64,000 nt of DNA, taken from assembly GCA_001899715.1 (NCBI GenBank), contig MKWI01000023.1:1-64000 (forward strand), given 5' to 3'. Shown here one piece after another: positions 1 through 9,047 of the stretch (positions are counted from its first letter, which is position 1; each line of letters opens with the position of its first letter). The DNA is from Sphingobium sp. 66-54. Its GTDB lineage: Bacteria > Pseudomonadota > Alphaproteobacteria > Sphingomonadales > Sphingomonadaceae. The translations under genes and the position numbers were made by a program. Below the pieces are notes generated by a model. The model searched no databases. It was not told the origin of the DNA and saw nothing but the letters and a program-made list of their open reading frames with translations.

Positions 1-248
1 ATCAAAGCCTCCCGCTCAACGCAGGAGCCTTGAATCAATGTCACCGCTTGCGCGCAACCTTATTGAGTACAGAGCCTAGTCCAGACCAGTTCTTACATGA
101 AATGTATATCGGCGCCTTGCGCCTTGAGAAGGAGTGAGTTGGTTTCGGTGCCGCGTCTAAGGAGGGGAGCAGCTTTCGGGCCGCCAGCTTCGCATAGTCG
201 CCGAGAGCAACGTTTCGAGCAATAATCCTTGGCGAACGCAGCACGGTT

Positions 249-1031
249 CTAATGCCGGATCGTCGCTAACGCGCCGCCGTCCACGCCCCAGGCTGAGCCA
301 TTAACGAACGATGCCCGGTCAGAGAGCAGGAAGGCGACCACCTCGCCAATCTCGGCGGGTTGGGCGATGCGGTTCATGGTCGCGACCTTGCCGAGTGCGC
401 GCTGTCCTTCCTCCACGCCGCCTGGGAACATCTGCACCAGCATCGCGTTGAGCAGCGGCGTCTCGACCACGCCGGGCATCACGCAGTTGACACGCACGCC
501 CTGCCCGCCATGTTCGCTCGCCGCCGTGCGGGTAAGGCCGACCACGCCGTGCTTGGTGGCATTGTAGGCGCAGGCCCCGGCCAGCCCGCGCTCGCTGGCG
601 ATAGAGGCGGTGTTGACGATAGCGCCGCCCCCCTGCCCCAGCATCACCGGCAGGCTGAAGCGCAGCCCCAGGAACATCGAGCGCAGGTTGATGCGGATGA
701 TCCGGTCGAACTCCTCGACCTCATAGTCCGCCGTCGGCGCCAGCTTCCCTTCGGTCCCTGCGTTGCTGTGCAGCCCATCGAGCCGGCCAAAGCGCTTCAG
801 CGTAGCATCGACATAGCGTCGCACATCCGCCTCCGCTGAGCAATCGGCCTCCACCGCTTCCACTTGCGCGCCGGTTGCCGCAAGCTCCGCCGCCTTCACC
901 CGCAGCGCCTCGCCGTTGATGTCGACCAGCGTCAGCTGCGCGCCCTCGCGCGCCAGGATCCGCGCGGTGGCAAAGCCGATCGCCCCCGCCCCGCCGGTCA
1001 CGATTACCACCTTGTCAGCCAGCATGGTCAT
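249..1031 (-). CDS. SDR family NAD(P)-dependent oxidoreductase (start trimmed to MTMLADKVVIVTGG)
   Basis: Rossmann motif VTGGAGAIGFA, YNATKHG active-site motif, C-terminal VDGGALAT; ATGA overlap with the upstream gene supports the 1031 start. Confidence 0.9.
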   Translation of the reverse strand: MTMLADKVVIVTGGAGAIGFATARILAREGAQLTLVDINGEALRVKAAELAATGAQVEAVEADCSAEADVRRYVDATLKRFGRLDGLHSNAGTEGKLAPTADYEVEEFDRIIRINLRSMFLGLRFSLPVMLGQGGGAIVNTASIASERGLAGACAYNATKHGVVGLTRTAASEHGGQGVRVNCVMPGVVETPLLNAMLVQMFPGGVEEGQRALGKVATMNRIAQPAEIGEVVAFLLSDRASFVNGSAWGVDGGALATIRH

Positions 1032-1249
1032 TTGCCCGTCTCCCTTGATTTGCGGAACGGCAGCGTGAGGAGAAAGAGGATCAGCGAGGGCGTCAGCAGC
1101 TTGAGCGCCGCGCGTGCTTCCTCGGGGCGCAGCCGGGCATTGAGCGGCATGGTGCCGAATGCCTTGCCCTTGAGCACCAGTTCGTTGCCCTTCCGCTCGA
1201 TCTTGCTGATCGTCATCAGCTCGCCGCCATCGGCCGAATGAATCTTCAT
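1028..1249 (-). CDS. small conserved-looking hypothetical protein (73 aa)
   Basis: ORF with 4-nt ATGA overlaps to both neighbours, at 1246-1249 and 1028-1031. Confidence 0.7.
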   Translation of the reverse strand: MKIHSADGGELMTISKIERKGNELVLKGKAFGTMPLNARLRPEEARAALKLLTPSLILFLLTLPFRKSRETGK

Positions 1250-2808
1250 GAGACGCGCACATCCTCGAAGTCGACATCGAGATCCTCAAACATCACCTGC
1301 GCGGTGGCACGGCCGGCGCCGAACACCCCGCCGCCCGGATGCTGGAACGGCCCGACCAGATAGAGCCGGTCCACGCCGGGCACGCGATACTGGCCAAGCT
1401 CGGGCGTTGGACGATGCGCGCCGGACTGATAGGTCGTCGTGGCAATGCCATGCAGGTCGCCGCGCATGAAGCTGGGTGAGGTCCGCTCCATGTCCACCGG
1501 CGAATCGATATGCGCTTCCAGGATGATGTCGCGGATATTGGGGATGAAATCCGCCATGCGGCCGATCATCACATCGGCATAATCCGGCTTGGCCTCGTCC
1601 CAGCTCCGTCCATCCGGCCGGTTGTAGGGCACATAGTCCCAGGCGTGGAGGATCGCCTTGCCCTCCGGCACGCGGCTCGGATCAAATTGCGAAAGCGAGC
1701 CGATGCCGATGAGCGGCGTGCGGACGAAGCCGCCATAGCGCAGATCGTCGAACGCGCGGCGCAGCGTCTCGTAGCTGTCCGGCATCAGCTCGATCATCAC
1801 CGCGTCCACGTCCGGCGCCTTGAACTGCAACGGCGCGTCCAGCGCGGCGTGGATGGTGATGCAGGCGGCATCGGTGATCTGGGTGCGCAGCGCATCCTGC
1901 GCGGCCTGCGGGGCCATGGCCGGCACCATCTCGGGTAGCAGATGCGGATGGATGGCGCCGATGACAGCATCGCGCGCGCTGTGGCGCGTGCCGTCATCCA
2001 GCACCACGCCGGTCGCACGGCCGCCCGCCGCCGTCACCTCCCGCACGGGCGCGCAGGCGATCACCGCGCCGCCATGATCCTCGATGCAGCGGATCAGCGA
2101 GGCCGTCAGGCTGCCGCTGCCGCCGCGCGCGACGCCAAAGCCGAATTTCTCCAAAAAGCCCAGAAACACATACATGCCGATGCCAGTCGCCTTCTCATCG
2201 GGCGAGACGAGATTCTCGCCGGCGACACGGGCGAAATGCATGCGCACCTCATCGCTCTCGAACAATTCGCACAGATGATCGTGGCTGCTCATCTGCATGA
2301 CGCGCCACAATTCGCGGCCCTCATAGCTGGAATCCAGCATGGCGTTGCCGGCGCCAACCGGCATGGGCGGCGTGTAGAGCGACGCCTGGATCATCGGCAG
2401 CCACGCGGCCGCCTGCGCCGAGACCTTGCGGAACGCCTCGGCATCCTTCTGCGAGAATCGCGCGATGCTGGCGGCCGACTTCTCGCTATCGCGATAGAGC
2501 TTGAGTGTGCGGCCGTCCTCGAACACCGACATCATCGGCACCTCAGGGAACAAATACTCAAGGCCGTATTTCGATTTCAGCCCCAGCTCGTCGTTCACTA
2601 GCATGGGATTGCCCTGGATGAAGATGTGACTCATCGAATGCTGGTCATGGCGGAAGCCCGGTAGGGTCAGTTCGCGGGTAACTACGCCGCCGCCGAACCA
2701 GGCGTTGCGCTCCAGCACCAGTACGCGCTTGCCCGCCACGGCGGCATAAGCAGCGGCGACCAGCCCATTATGGCCGGAGCCGATGGCGATGACGTCATAA
2801 TCGCTCAT
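1246..2808 (-). CDS. phytoene-desaturase-like FAD/NAD(P)-binding oxidoreductase
   Basis: N-terminal DVIAIGSGHNGLVAAAYAAVAGKRVLVLER dinucleotide-binding motif; C-terminal GPFQHPGGGVFGAGRATA. Confidence 0.88.
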   Translation of the reverse strand: MSDYDVIAIGSGHNGLVAAAYAAVAGKRVLVLERNAWFGGGVVTRELTLPGFRHDQHSMSHIFIQGNPMLVNDELGLKSKYGLEYLFPEVPMMSVFEDGRTLKLYRDSEKSAASIARFSQKDAEAFRKVSAQAAAWLPMIQASLYTPPMPVGAGNAMLDSSYEGRELWRVMQMSSHDHLCELFESDEVRMHFARVAGENLVSPDEKATGIGMYVFLGFLEKFGFGVARGGSGSLTASLIRCIEDHGGAVIACAPVREVTAAGGRATGVVLDDGTRHSARDAVIGAIHPHLLPEMVPAMAPQAAQDALRTQITDAACITIHAALDAPLQFKAPDVDAVMIELMPDSYETLRRAFDDLRYGGFVRTPLIGIGSLSQFDPSRVPEGKAILHAWDYVPYNRPDGRSWDEAKPDYADVMIGRMADFIPNIRDIILEAHIDSPVDMERTSPSFMRGDLHGIATTTYQSGAHRPTPELGQYRVPGVDRLYLVGPFQHPGGGVFGAGRATAQVMFEDLDVDFEDVRVS

Positions 2809-2818
2809 GAATAATCCT

Positions 2819-3964
2819 CTAGATACAGGCGGATACGACAATATCCGAGAGTTTCTGGAAACGGGCGATATTGGCGGCCTGCGTCATCACGCCGGCGGTG
2901 AGGCAGGCAAAACTCACCTCCAGCCGGGGATCAACCCAGAACAAAGCGCTGCCCGCGCCATAATTGCCGAACGTCTCCGGGCTGGTCAGCGTGCCGAGTT
3001 GGTGCGGGCCGATCTGCGTGCCGCGCACGTTGAAGCCGAGGCCCATATAGGCCGGCATCTCCGCCCAGCCCGCGCGCAGATGCACGGTGCGATAGAGTTC
3101 GTTAGGGAAATCCTTGGTCCACACCTGCCGCGCCATCTCGATGATGCGGGGCGAGAGGATGCGCACGCCGTCCAACTCACCGCCGCGCCGCAGCATCTCG
3201 GCGAAGCGCGAGAGATCGGGCACAGTCGAGGCGCAGCCGACATGCGGCGCCTCCACGTCCGGATCCTCGAACAGCGCATGGTCGCCAGGGATCGTGCGCG
3301 AGAGGTGCTTGATCGGCACCGTGCCGCGCATGTCCGGCCGCACATGCCGCGCGTTGAGATCGGCACGCAGCCCCATGCTGGTGTCCTTCATGCCCAGCGG
3401 CTCGAACAGATCCTCGCGCAAAATATCGCGGTAGCGCCGTCCCTTGGGATCGGTGCGGCGCAGCGCCTCGCCCATCAGCACATGGTTGGCGAGCGGTGAA
3501 TAGTCGCAACGCGTGCCGGGCTCGACCACGCCGTGGACATTTTCGATCACTGCCTCGAACAGTTCGTCGAGTCGGTCCAGATACATGCCGGGCCTGGGCA
3601 TCCATACGCCGGGCAGGCCGGAGGTATGCGAGAGCAGGTGAAAGAAGGTCGCGCGGTTGCGCGGCTCGCCGGCGAACTCCGGCAGCACCTCCGAGACACG
3701 GGTGGTGAGCGCGAACCTGCCTTGCTCGATGGCGCGCAGGATCAGGATGTTGGTGAACGCCTTGCTCGTCGAGAAGATCGAGAAGACGCTATCGCGCGCC
3801 AGCAGCTTCATCCCCTCCCCATCCGCGGAGCCGATCGCCTCGTCGAACCCCACCACGCCGTGCCGCGCTACCCGCAGCACCGCGCCGAAATAGGCGCCCG
3901 CCGCGACATCGGCTGCGATTACGGCCTTGAGATGGTCGAGCCTGTCCTGCCAGAAGCCGCTCAT
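2819..3964 (-). CDS. serine hydrolase, class C beta-lactamase/EstB-like
   Basis: SxxK motif STSK in FSIFSTSKAFTN; beta-lactamase-related fold features. Confidence 0.85.
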   Translation of the reverse strand: MSGFWQDRLDHLKAVIAADVAAGAYFGAVLRVARHGVVGFDEAIGSADGEGMKLLARDSVFSIFSTSKAFTNILILRAIEQGRFALTTRVSEVLPEFAGEPRNRATFFHLLSHTSGLPGVWMPRPGMYLDRLDELFEAVIENVHGVVEPGTRCDYSPLANHVLMGEALRRTDPKGRRYRDILREDLFEPLGMKDTSMGLRADLNARHVRPDMRGTVPIKHLSRTIPGDHALFEDPDVEAPHVGCASTVPDLSRFAEMLRRGGELDGVRILSPRIIEMARQVWTKDFPNELYRTVHLRAGWAEMPAYMGLGFNVRGTQIGPHQLGTLTSPETFGNYGAGSALFWVDPRLEVSFACLTAGVMTQAANIARFQKLSDIVVSACI

Positions 3965-3978
3965 CGTCTTTCTCCCGT

Positions 3979-4734
3979 TCAGCCCGCCGCGATGATGCCG
4001 CCGTCGATCGCCAGCATGGCGCCGTTGATGAACTCAGCCTCGTCACTGAGCAGAAAAGCCACCGCCTTCGAGACATCGTCCGGCCGGCCGTTGCGCCGCA
4101 GCGGAATGTTCTTCGCGCGCCGCTCATAATCCTCGGCGCTGACGAAGCCCGCCGTCGCCGGCGTCGGCACCGAGCCGGGCGCGATGGCGTTGACGCGGAT
4201 ACCGCGCGGGCCAAGCTCGCCGGCGAGCACATTGGTCAGTGCCGCCACCGCGCCCTTGATCGCCGTATAAGCGCCGGTATTGGGCCGGCCGCGATAGGCG
4301 ACGGGCGAGGAATAATTGATGATATGGCCGACGGGCGCGGCGGGATCGCGATGCTCCAGAAACGCCTGCACGCCCCAGAACACCGCCTTGAGGCCGCTGG
4401 CGATCATCCGATCCAGCGTCTCCTCCGTCACCTTCTCAATCGGTTCATAGACCAGATAGGAGGCGTTATTGATGAGCACGTCCACCGGACCATAGGCGCG
4501 CGCAAAGGCAGCCATGACATCATGAAAGACCTGCCGGCTGCCTAGATCGCCGCCATAGGCCACGGCATTGCCGCCCGCCTCGATGATCCGCGCGGCGACG
4601 ACCTGCGCGCTCTCCTCGTTGAGATCGCACACCGCCACCACCGCGCCGAGGCTGGCCAGATGCTCCGCAATCGCCTCGCCCAATCCCCGACCCGCGCCAG
4701 AGATGAGGACCTTCTTGCCCGCCAGCCCGCTCAT
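3979..4734 (-). CDS. SDR family oxidoreductase
   Basis: KKVLISGAGRGLGEAIAEHLA, YTAIKGAV, IDGGIIAAG motifs. Confidence 0.9.
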   Translation of the reverse strand: MSGLAGKKVLISGAGRGLGEAIAEHLASLGAVVAVCDLNEESAQVVAARIIEAGGNAVAYGGDLGSRQVFHDVMAAFARAYGPVDVLINNASYLVYEPIEKVTEETLDRMIASGLKAVFWGVQAFLEHRDPAAPVGHIINYSSPVAYRGRPNTGAYTAIKGAVAALTNVLAGELGPRGIRVNAIAPGSVPTPATAGFVSAEDYERRAKNIPLRRNGRPDDVSKAVAFLLSDEAEFINGAMLAIDGGIIAAG

Positions 4735-5141
4735 AGCCCGAACAGCCGTGCGACATAGTGGCTGTCCATATATTCATGGAGCGAGCCGATCTTGCCGTTG
4801 TTCATGCGGAACACCCAGCTATAGCGGTTGTAATAGGACCGTCCGTCCTGGAGCTTACCGTCGCTGTAGCTCTCCACCGCGACATAGTCGCCGTCCGAGA
4901 AGATGGTTTGCGGATGCACCTTGGGATCACCCGGTGCGAACATGCCGCGCACTGGGCCGAGAAACTCGTCAATGATCGCGTTGCCCTTATAGGCTCCGGC
5001 GCCGGGAATATCCTTGACCATCGGTTCCCAGACGCTGTTCTCGTCGAGGAAGGGGCGAAGCTTTTCGAGATCGCCCGTGCTGAGCGCTTCGAAGAAATCG
5101 AGCGCAAGCTGCTCGTTGGCGTTCTTGGCCTTGACGGTCAT
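4731..5141 (-). CDS. nuclear transport factor 2 / SnoaL-like protein
   Basis: SnoaL-like sequence pattern (ALDFFEALSTGDLEKLRPFLDENSVWE); ATGA overlaps. Confidence 0.8.
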   Translation of the reverse strand: MTVKAKNANEQLALDFFEALSTGDLEKLRPFLDENSVWEPMVKDIPGAGAYKGNAIIDEFLGPVRGMFAPGDPKVHPQTIFSDGDYVAVESYSDGKLQDGRSYYNRYSWVFRMNNGKIGSLHEYMDSHYVARLFGL

Positions 5142-5626
5142 TTAGGCGCTCCCGTTTCTGCGGTCGTGGGGATGGGCAGGACCGGCACATGGCCGCCCTG
5201 ATACAGCGCGACGTTGCCGGTACGGGATTTGAACTTCCAGCCGGAGTCGGTCTTGACGAACACGTCATCGAACGCACCGATGAAAATGCCCTCCCCCTCG
5301 CGCGGCCATTTGGCCTCCGGGTCCGGCGCGGACATCATCGTCACATAGCTGTTGCCGCGCGCCCGCGTGGGCGACTCCACGGTTATCAGGATGTTAGTCA
5401 TGACGTGGCGGGTCAGCCGCGCCTTGCGGTCACGGAAGATCGCGTGGACCTTGTCCTTGCCGTAATAGGGATGCTCGGGATCGAGCGGCCGGGCAAAGGT
5501 GCAATCCTCGACGAACAGGTCGGCCAGCGCCTGATGGTCGAGATCGTCGTTGAACTTGGCGAATTCGAGCACCAGCCGGGCGCAGGCTCGCTCGATCCCG
5601 GCAATCTCTGCCTCGGTCATCCCCAT
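5138..5626 (-). CDS. SnoaL-like/NTF2-like protein
   Basis: MGMTEAEIAGIERACARLVLEFAKFNDDLDHQALADLFVEDC; start trimmed from the longer ORF. Confidence 0.8.
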   Translation of the reverse strand: MGMTEAEIAGIERACARLVLEFAKFNDDLDHQALADLFVEDCTFARPLDPEHPYYGKDKVHAIFRDRKARLTRHVMTNILITVESPTRARGNSYVTMMSAPDPEAKWPREGEGIFIGAFDDVFVKTDSGWKFKSRTGNVALYQGGHVPVLPIPTTAETGAPK

Positions 5627-5633
5627 CCTCCTC

Positions 5634-6020
5634 TTATTTCTGTTCAGCGTCGATATCGGCCAGTGCCTCGTTGGCGGCGCGGAAGCTGTCGACCGCGGCC
5701 GGCACGCCACCATAGATGGCGACCTGGAGCAACACCTCGCGGATTTCCTCGCGGCTGAGGCCGTTGTTGAGCGCGCCACGCACATGGGCCTTGAGTTCGT
5801 GCGGGCGGTTGAGCACGGAGATCATCGCCAGATTGATGAGGCTACGGTCGCGCCGCGCCAGCCCTTCCCGGCCCCAGACCTCGCCCCAGCAATATTGGGT
5901 GACGAGTTCCTGCAACGGCTGATTGAACGGGTTCGCGTTGGCGAGCGCGTGGTCGACATAGGCATCGCCCAGCACCGCCCGGCGAATCTCCAATCCCTTG
6001 TCGAACATGGCTTTATCCAT
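5634..6020 (-). CDS. carboxymuconolactone decarboxylase family protein
   Basis: RDRSLINLAMISVLNRPHELKAHVRGALNNGLSREEIREVLLQVAIYGGVPAA is characteristic of the CMD family. Confidence 0.9.
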   Translation of the reverse strand: MDKAMFDKGLEIRRAVLGDAYVDHALANANPFNQPLQELVTQYCWGEVWGREGLARRDRSLINLAMISVLNRPHELKAHVRGALNNGLSREEIREVLLQVAIYGGVPAAVDSFRAANEALADIDAEQK

Positions 6021-6032
6021 ATGTTTTATCCT

Positions 6033-7244
6033 TCAGATCACGGAGTAAAGAGCGTCGATCAGGCGGCGGGCGCGCGGCCCATTGTCGCCCACCGAATGAA
6101 GCTTGTTGCAGCTATAGGAGAAACCGATCCGCGCATCCGGATCGCCGAAGCCGATTGAGCCGCCAATGCCATGATGACCGAAGCTGCGCGGATTGGGGCC
6201 CATATAGACCGCCTCCGCCGTGTTGAGCAGCACGCCCAATGCCTGATGATAGGGCCGCTCCTGCATCAGCTCGATCTGATTGTGCTGCTCGGTAATCATC
6301 CGCTCGACACCCTCCTGCGATAGCAACGTCACCGCATTGATCGAGACCGGGCTGACGACCGAGCCATAGATGCGCGCCACGCCGCGCGCATTGCCGTGGC
6401 CGCTGCCGCTGGCAATCTCCACCTCGCGCCAGAGCGGCTTGTTGAGCGTGGTGTGCCACGGCTCGTCCGGGTTCTGGCGGAAGGCGAGTGGGCGCAGTGT
6501 CTCACCGGTCCACGCCTTGTCGGCCGGCATCTCCACGTCCTTGGCTGCAAACAGCCGCGCGTTCATGTTGGGCATGATCTCGGCAACGGTCTCCTGCTCC
6601 TTCGCGCCCATCCCGCCGATCCAATATTCCGCGCCGAGCGGCCCGGTGATCTCCTGCTTGATGAACGGTCCGACGGTGAGCCCCGTCACTCGCCGCATCA
6701 CCTCGCCCAGCAGATAGCCCTGATTGTGGACATGATAGGCCGCGCGCGTCCCTGGCTCCCACAAAGGCTCCTGCACCTCCAGCGCCTTCACATAGGCTTC
6801 CCGGTCGAACATGCCGCCCGGATACATCGGGTCGTTGGTCAGCACCGGGATGGCGGCGCGATGATCCAGCAGCCAGCGGACGAGGATGCCTTCCTTGCCA
6901 TTCTGTGCGAATTCCGGCCAGTAAGCTACGACAGGTTGGTCGATATCAATCAGGCCACGATCCACCAACATATTGAAGGCGATACCGGTCACGCCCTTGG
7001 CCACGCTCATCATGCAGACGGTGGTGTGCGCATCCCACGGCGTGGTCATCGCGCCGTCGCGCCAGCCGCCCCAGAGGTCCACCACCGTCTTGCCATCCAC
7101 CACCACGGAGCAAGCCGCGCCGACTTCATCCTCCTGCCGGAAATTCTCGGCGAATGCCTCCAGCACCGGCGCGAAGCGATCGTCCACCGAGCCTTGCAGG
7201 GCATACCAGTTGCCGCGCGCGTTGATCCTCTCGCTGACGTTCAC
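6033..7244 (-). CDS. serine hydrolase, EstB/beta-lactamase family
   Basis: SxxK motif SVAK in TVCMMSVAKGVTG; GTG start VNVSERINARGNW chosen to avoid overlapping the 7345-8238 gene. Confidence 0.82.
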   Translation of the reverse strand: MNVSERINARGNWYALQGSVDDRFAPVLEAFAENFRQEDEVGAACSVVVDGKTVVDLWGGWRDGAMTTPWDAHTTVCMMSVAKGVTGIAFNMLVDRGLIDIDQPVVAYWPEFAQNGKEGILVRWLLDHRAAIPVLTNDPMYPGGMFDREAYVKALEVQEPLWEPGTRAAYHVHNQGYLLGEVMRRVTGLTVGPFIKQEITGPLGAEYWIGGMGAKEQETVAEIMPNMNARLFAAKDVEMPADKAWTGETLRPLAFRQNPDEPWHTTLNKPLWREVEIASGSGHGNARGVARIYGSVVSPVSINAVTLLSQEGVERMITEQHNQIELMQERPYHQALGVLLNTAEAVYMGPNPRSFGHHGIGGSIGFGDPDARIGFSYSCNKLHSVGDNGPRARRLIDALYSVI

Positions 7245-7344
7245 GATGCTCTCCTCTCCCGGACCTCCGGGCATTCTATGGCTGTTGCCGCCTCCTGTCG
7301 CTTGGTCACGGGCGAAGCGTGCTTGGCGGGGCGCGAAGCGGCGT

Positions 7345-8238
7345 TCATGCCGGCCGGTCGGGGTCGAGTCCCGCATCGGCCTCGACCACCTTGGCCATGG
7401 CGGTGAAGTCGGCATCCTCGCCCACTTCCTCCAGGGTGCGGCGGAGCAGGTCGCGGACATGGGTGCCTAGCATAAGGTGAACGCCGAGCGCCTCTGCCTC
7501 ATCCACGCACAACCGCATGTCCTTGTAGCTGAGCGCGGCGGCAAAGCCGAAATCGAAGGTGCGCGGCAGCACCGAGCGCGGCCATTTGTCCTTGGTCGCG
7601 GCGTTGACGCCGGTGGACTGGTTCAGCACCTCGATCATCTTGGCCGGGTCCAGCCCTGCCTTGATACCCATGGTCATGCCCTCCGCCGTCACCGCGATGG
7701 CGACCGCGCCGAGTAGATTGTTGACCAGCTTCATCGTCTGGCCGGCACCGGGCGTCTCACCCATGAAGAACGCCTTGCCGAAATGCTGGAGGATCGGCTC
7801 CACCTGCGGCCACAGCGCCGCCGGGCCGCTCGCCATCAGCGAGAGACGCCCCTCCCGCGCGCCCTTGACGCCACCCGAGACCGGGGCATCGAAGCTGGCG
7901 ATCCCGTGCTTTGCCAGCCCATCGGCCAGCCGCTGCGCCAGTTGCGGACCGGACGTGGAGAGATCGACCGCGATCTTCACCGCCTTACCCTGCGCCACGC
8001 CATCCGGGCCGAGCAATACCTGCTCGACGATATCCGGCATCGGCAGGCTGACCAGCAAGATTTCGGACGCATCCGCCACGGCCCGCGCACTCTGCGCCGC
8101 CTGCGCGCCTGCTTCCGCCAGCCGCGCGACTGCTTCATGCGACACATCATGGACGATGACGGGCAGCCCGGCTGCGCGCAGCCGCAGCGCCATGCCCGAA
8201 CCCATGCGGCCCAGGCCGATAAAACCGATATTACTCAA
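7345..8238 (-). CDS. 3-hydroxyisobutyrate dehydrogenase family NAD(P)-dependent oxidoreductase
   Basis: N-terminal IGFIGLGRMGSGMALRL, DAPVSGGVKGA, KLVNNLLGAVAI motifs; TTG start. Confidence 0.9.
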   Translation of the reverse strand: MSNIGFIGLGRMGSGMALRLRAAGLPVIVHDVSHEAVARLAEAGAQAAQSARAVADASEILLVSLPMPDIVEQVLLGPDGVAQGKAVKIAVDLSTSGPQLAQRLADGLAKHGIASFDAPVSGGVKGAREGRLSLMASGPAALWPQVEPILQHFGKAFFMGETPGAGQTMKLVNNLLGAVAIAVTAEGMTMGIKAGLDPAKMIEVLNQSTGVNAATKDKWPRSVLPRTFDFGFAAALSYKDMRLCVDEAEALGVHLMLGTHVRDLLRRTLEEVGEDADFTAMAKVVEADAGLDPDRPA

Positions 8239-9047
8239 ATCAGGTCTCCAATGGGGTGCAGCGGGGGTAGATCGACCCGTGCCACGTCCGGCGCCGTGCC
8301 GGGGGGGAACGCGGTCAGCACGAGCGGATCGTGCCCCGGAATGATATGATCGAGCCCGCCCGCCAACGCGAACAGCCGGCGATGGGCATCGAGATAGGCC
8401 GGCACGTCGACGACGATGGGGAACGGCGTCTCGCGCACAAGATTGGCATAGAGGTGGCAGGCATCCGAGGCGAGCAGCACCGGGCCGCGCGCGGTGGCGA
8501 CTTCCACCCCTTGCAGCCCGGCGGTGTGGCCGGCAAGCAGGCGCAGGGTGATGCCGGGCGCAAATGGTTCGTCACCATCATGAAAGATCAGCCGGTCGCC
8601 GAACAGCAGATGCACCATCTCGGCGACCGGTCCAGCGTCGAAGGGCGCGCGCACCGTCTTGTGGGTCATGGCGCGGCTGGTGGCGAAGGCCAGCTCATCG
8701 TCCTGCACATGGAAGCGCGCATTGGGAAAAAGCGCGAGGCTGCCGGCATGATCGTAGTGCAGGTGGGTGAGAATCACGTCCGCGATTGTTTCCGGCTCGA
8801 TGCCGATGGCGCGCAGCCCCGCCTCCACCGGGCGGATCATCGTGCGCCCGCGCCGCGCCGCCGCCTCCACGCCGAAGCCGGTATCGACCAGCACCGGCGC
8901 CATGCCATCCCGCTCGATCACCCACACGAAATAATCGAGCGGCATCGGCGCGGCATGATCGTCCCCGCCGATGAAATTCTCCGCCGCCACCCGCTCGTGC
9001 CGGGCGTAGCGGATGGCATGGATACAGTGGGCCGGCGCGTCGCTCAT
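8235..9047 (-). CDS. MBL-fold metallo-hydrolase (N-acyl homoserine lactonase-like)
   Basis: HLHYDHAGS metal-binding motif, ASDACH and IPGHDP motifs. Confidence 0.85.
   Translation of the reverse strand: MSDAPAHCIHAIRYARHERVAAENFIGGDDHAAPMPLDYFVWVIERDGMAPVLVDTGFGVEAAARRGRTMIRPVEAGLRAIGIEPETIADVILTHLHYDHAGSLALFPNARFHVQDDELAFATSRAMTHKTVRAPFDAGPVAEMVHLLFGDRLIFHDGDEPFAPGITLRLLAGHTAGLQGVEVATARGPVLLASDACHLYANLVRETPFPIVVDVPAYLDAHRRLFALAGGLDHIIPGHDPLVLTAFPPGTAPDVARVDLPPLHPIGDLI

Noticed and set aside
41-244. 67-aa ORF and possible insertion-sequence end near base 60-100
   Set aside because: No recognisable protein, and I could not identify a matching terminal repeat pair in the window
1032-1289. N-terminal extension of the SDR ORF
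   Set aside because: Overlaps the 73-aa gene and has a non-SDR composition; MTMLADKVVIVTGG is the natural start
7245-7460. N-terminal extension of the serine hydrolase at 6033
   Set aside because: Overlaps the HIBADH-like gene; a GTG start at 7244 fits better
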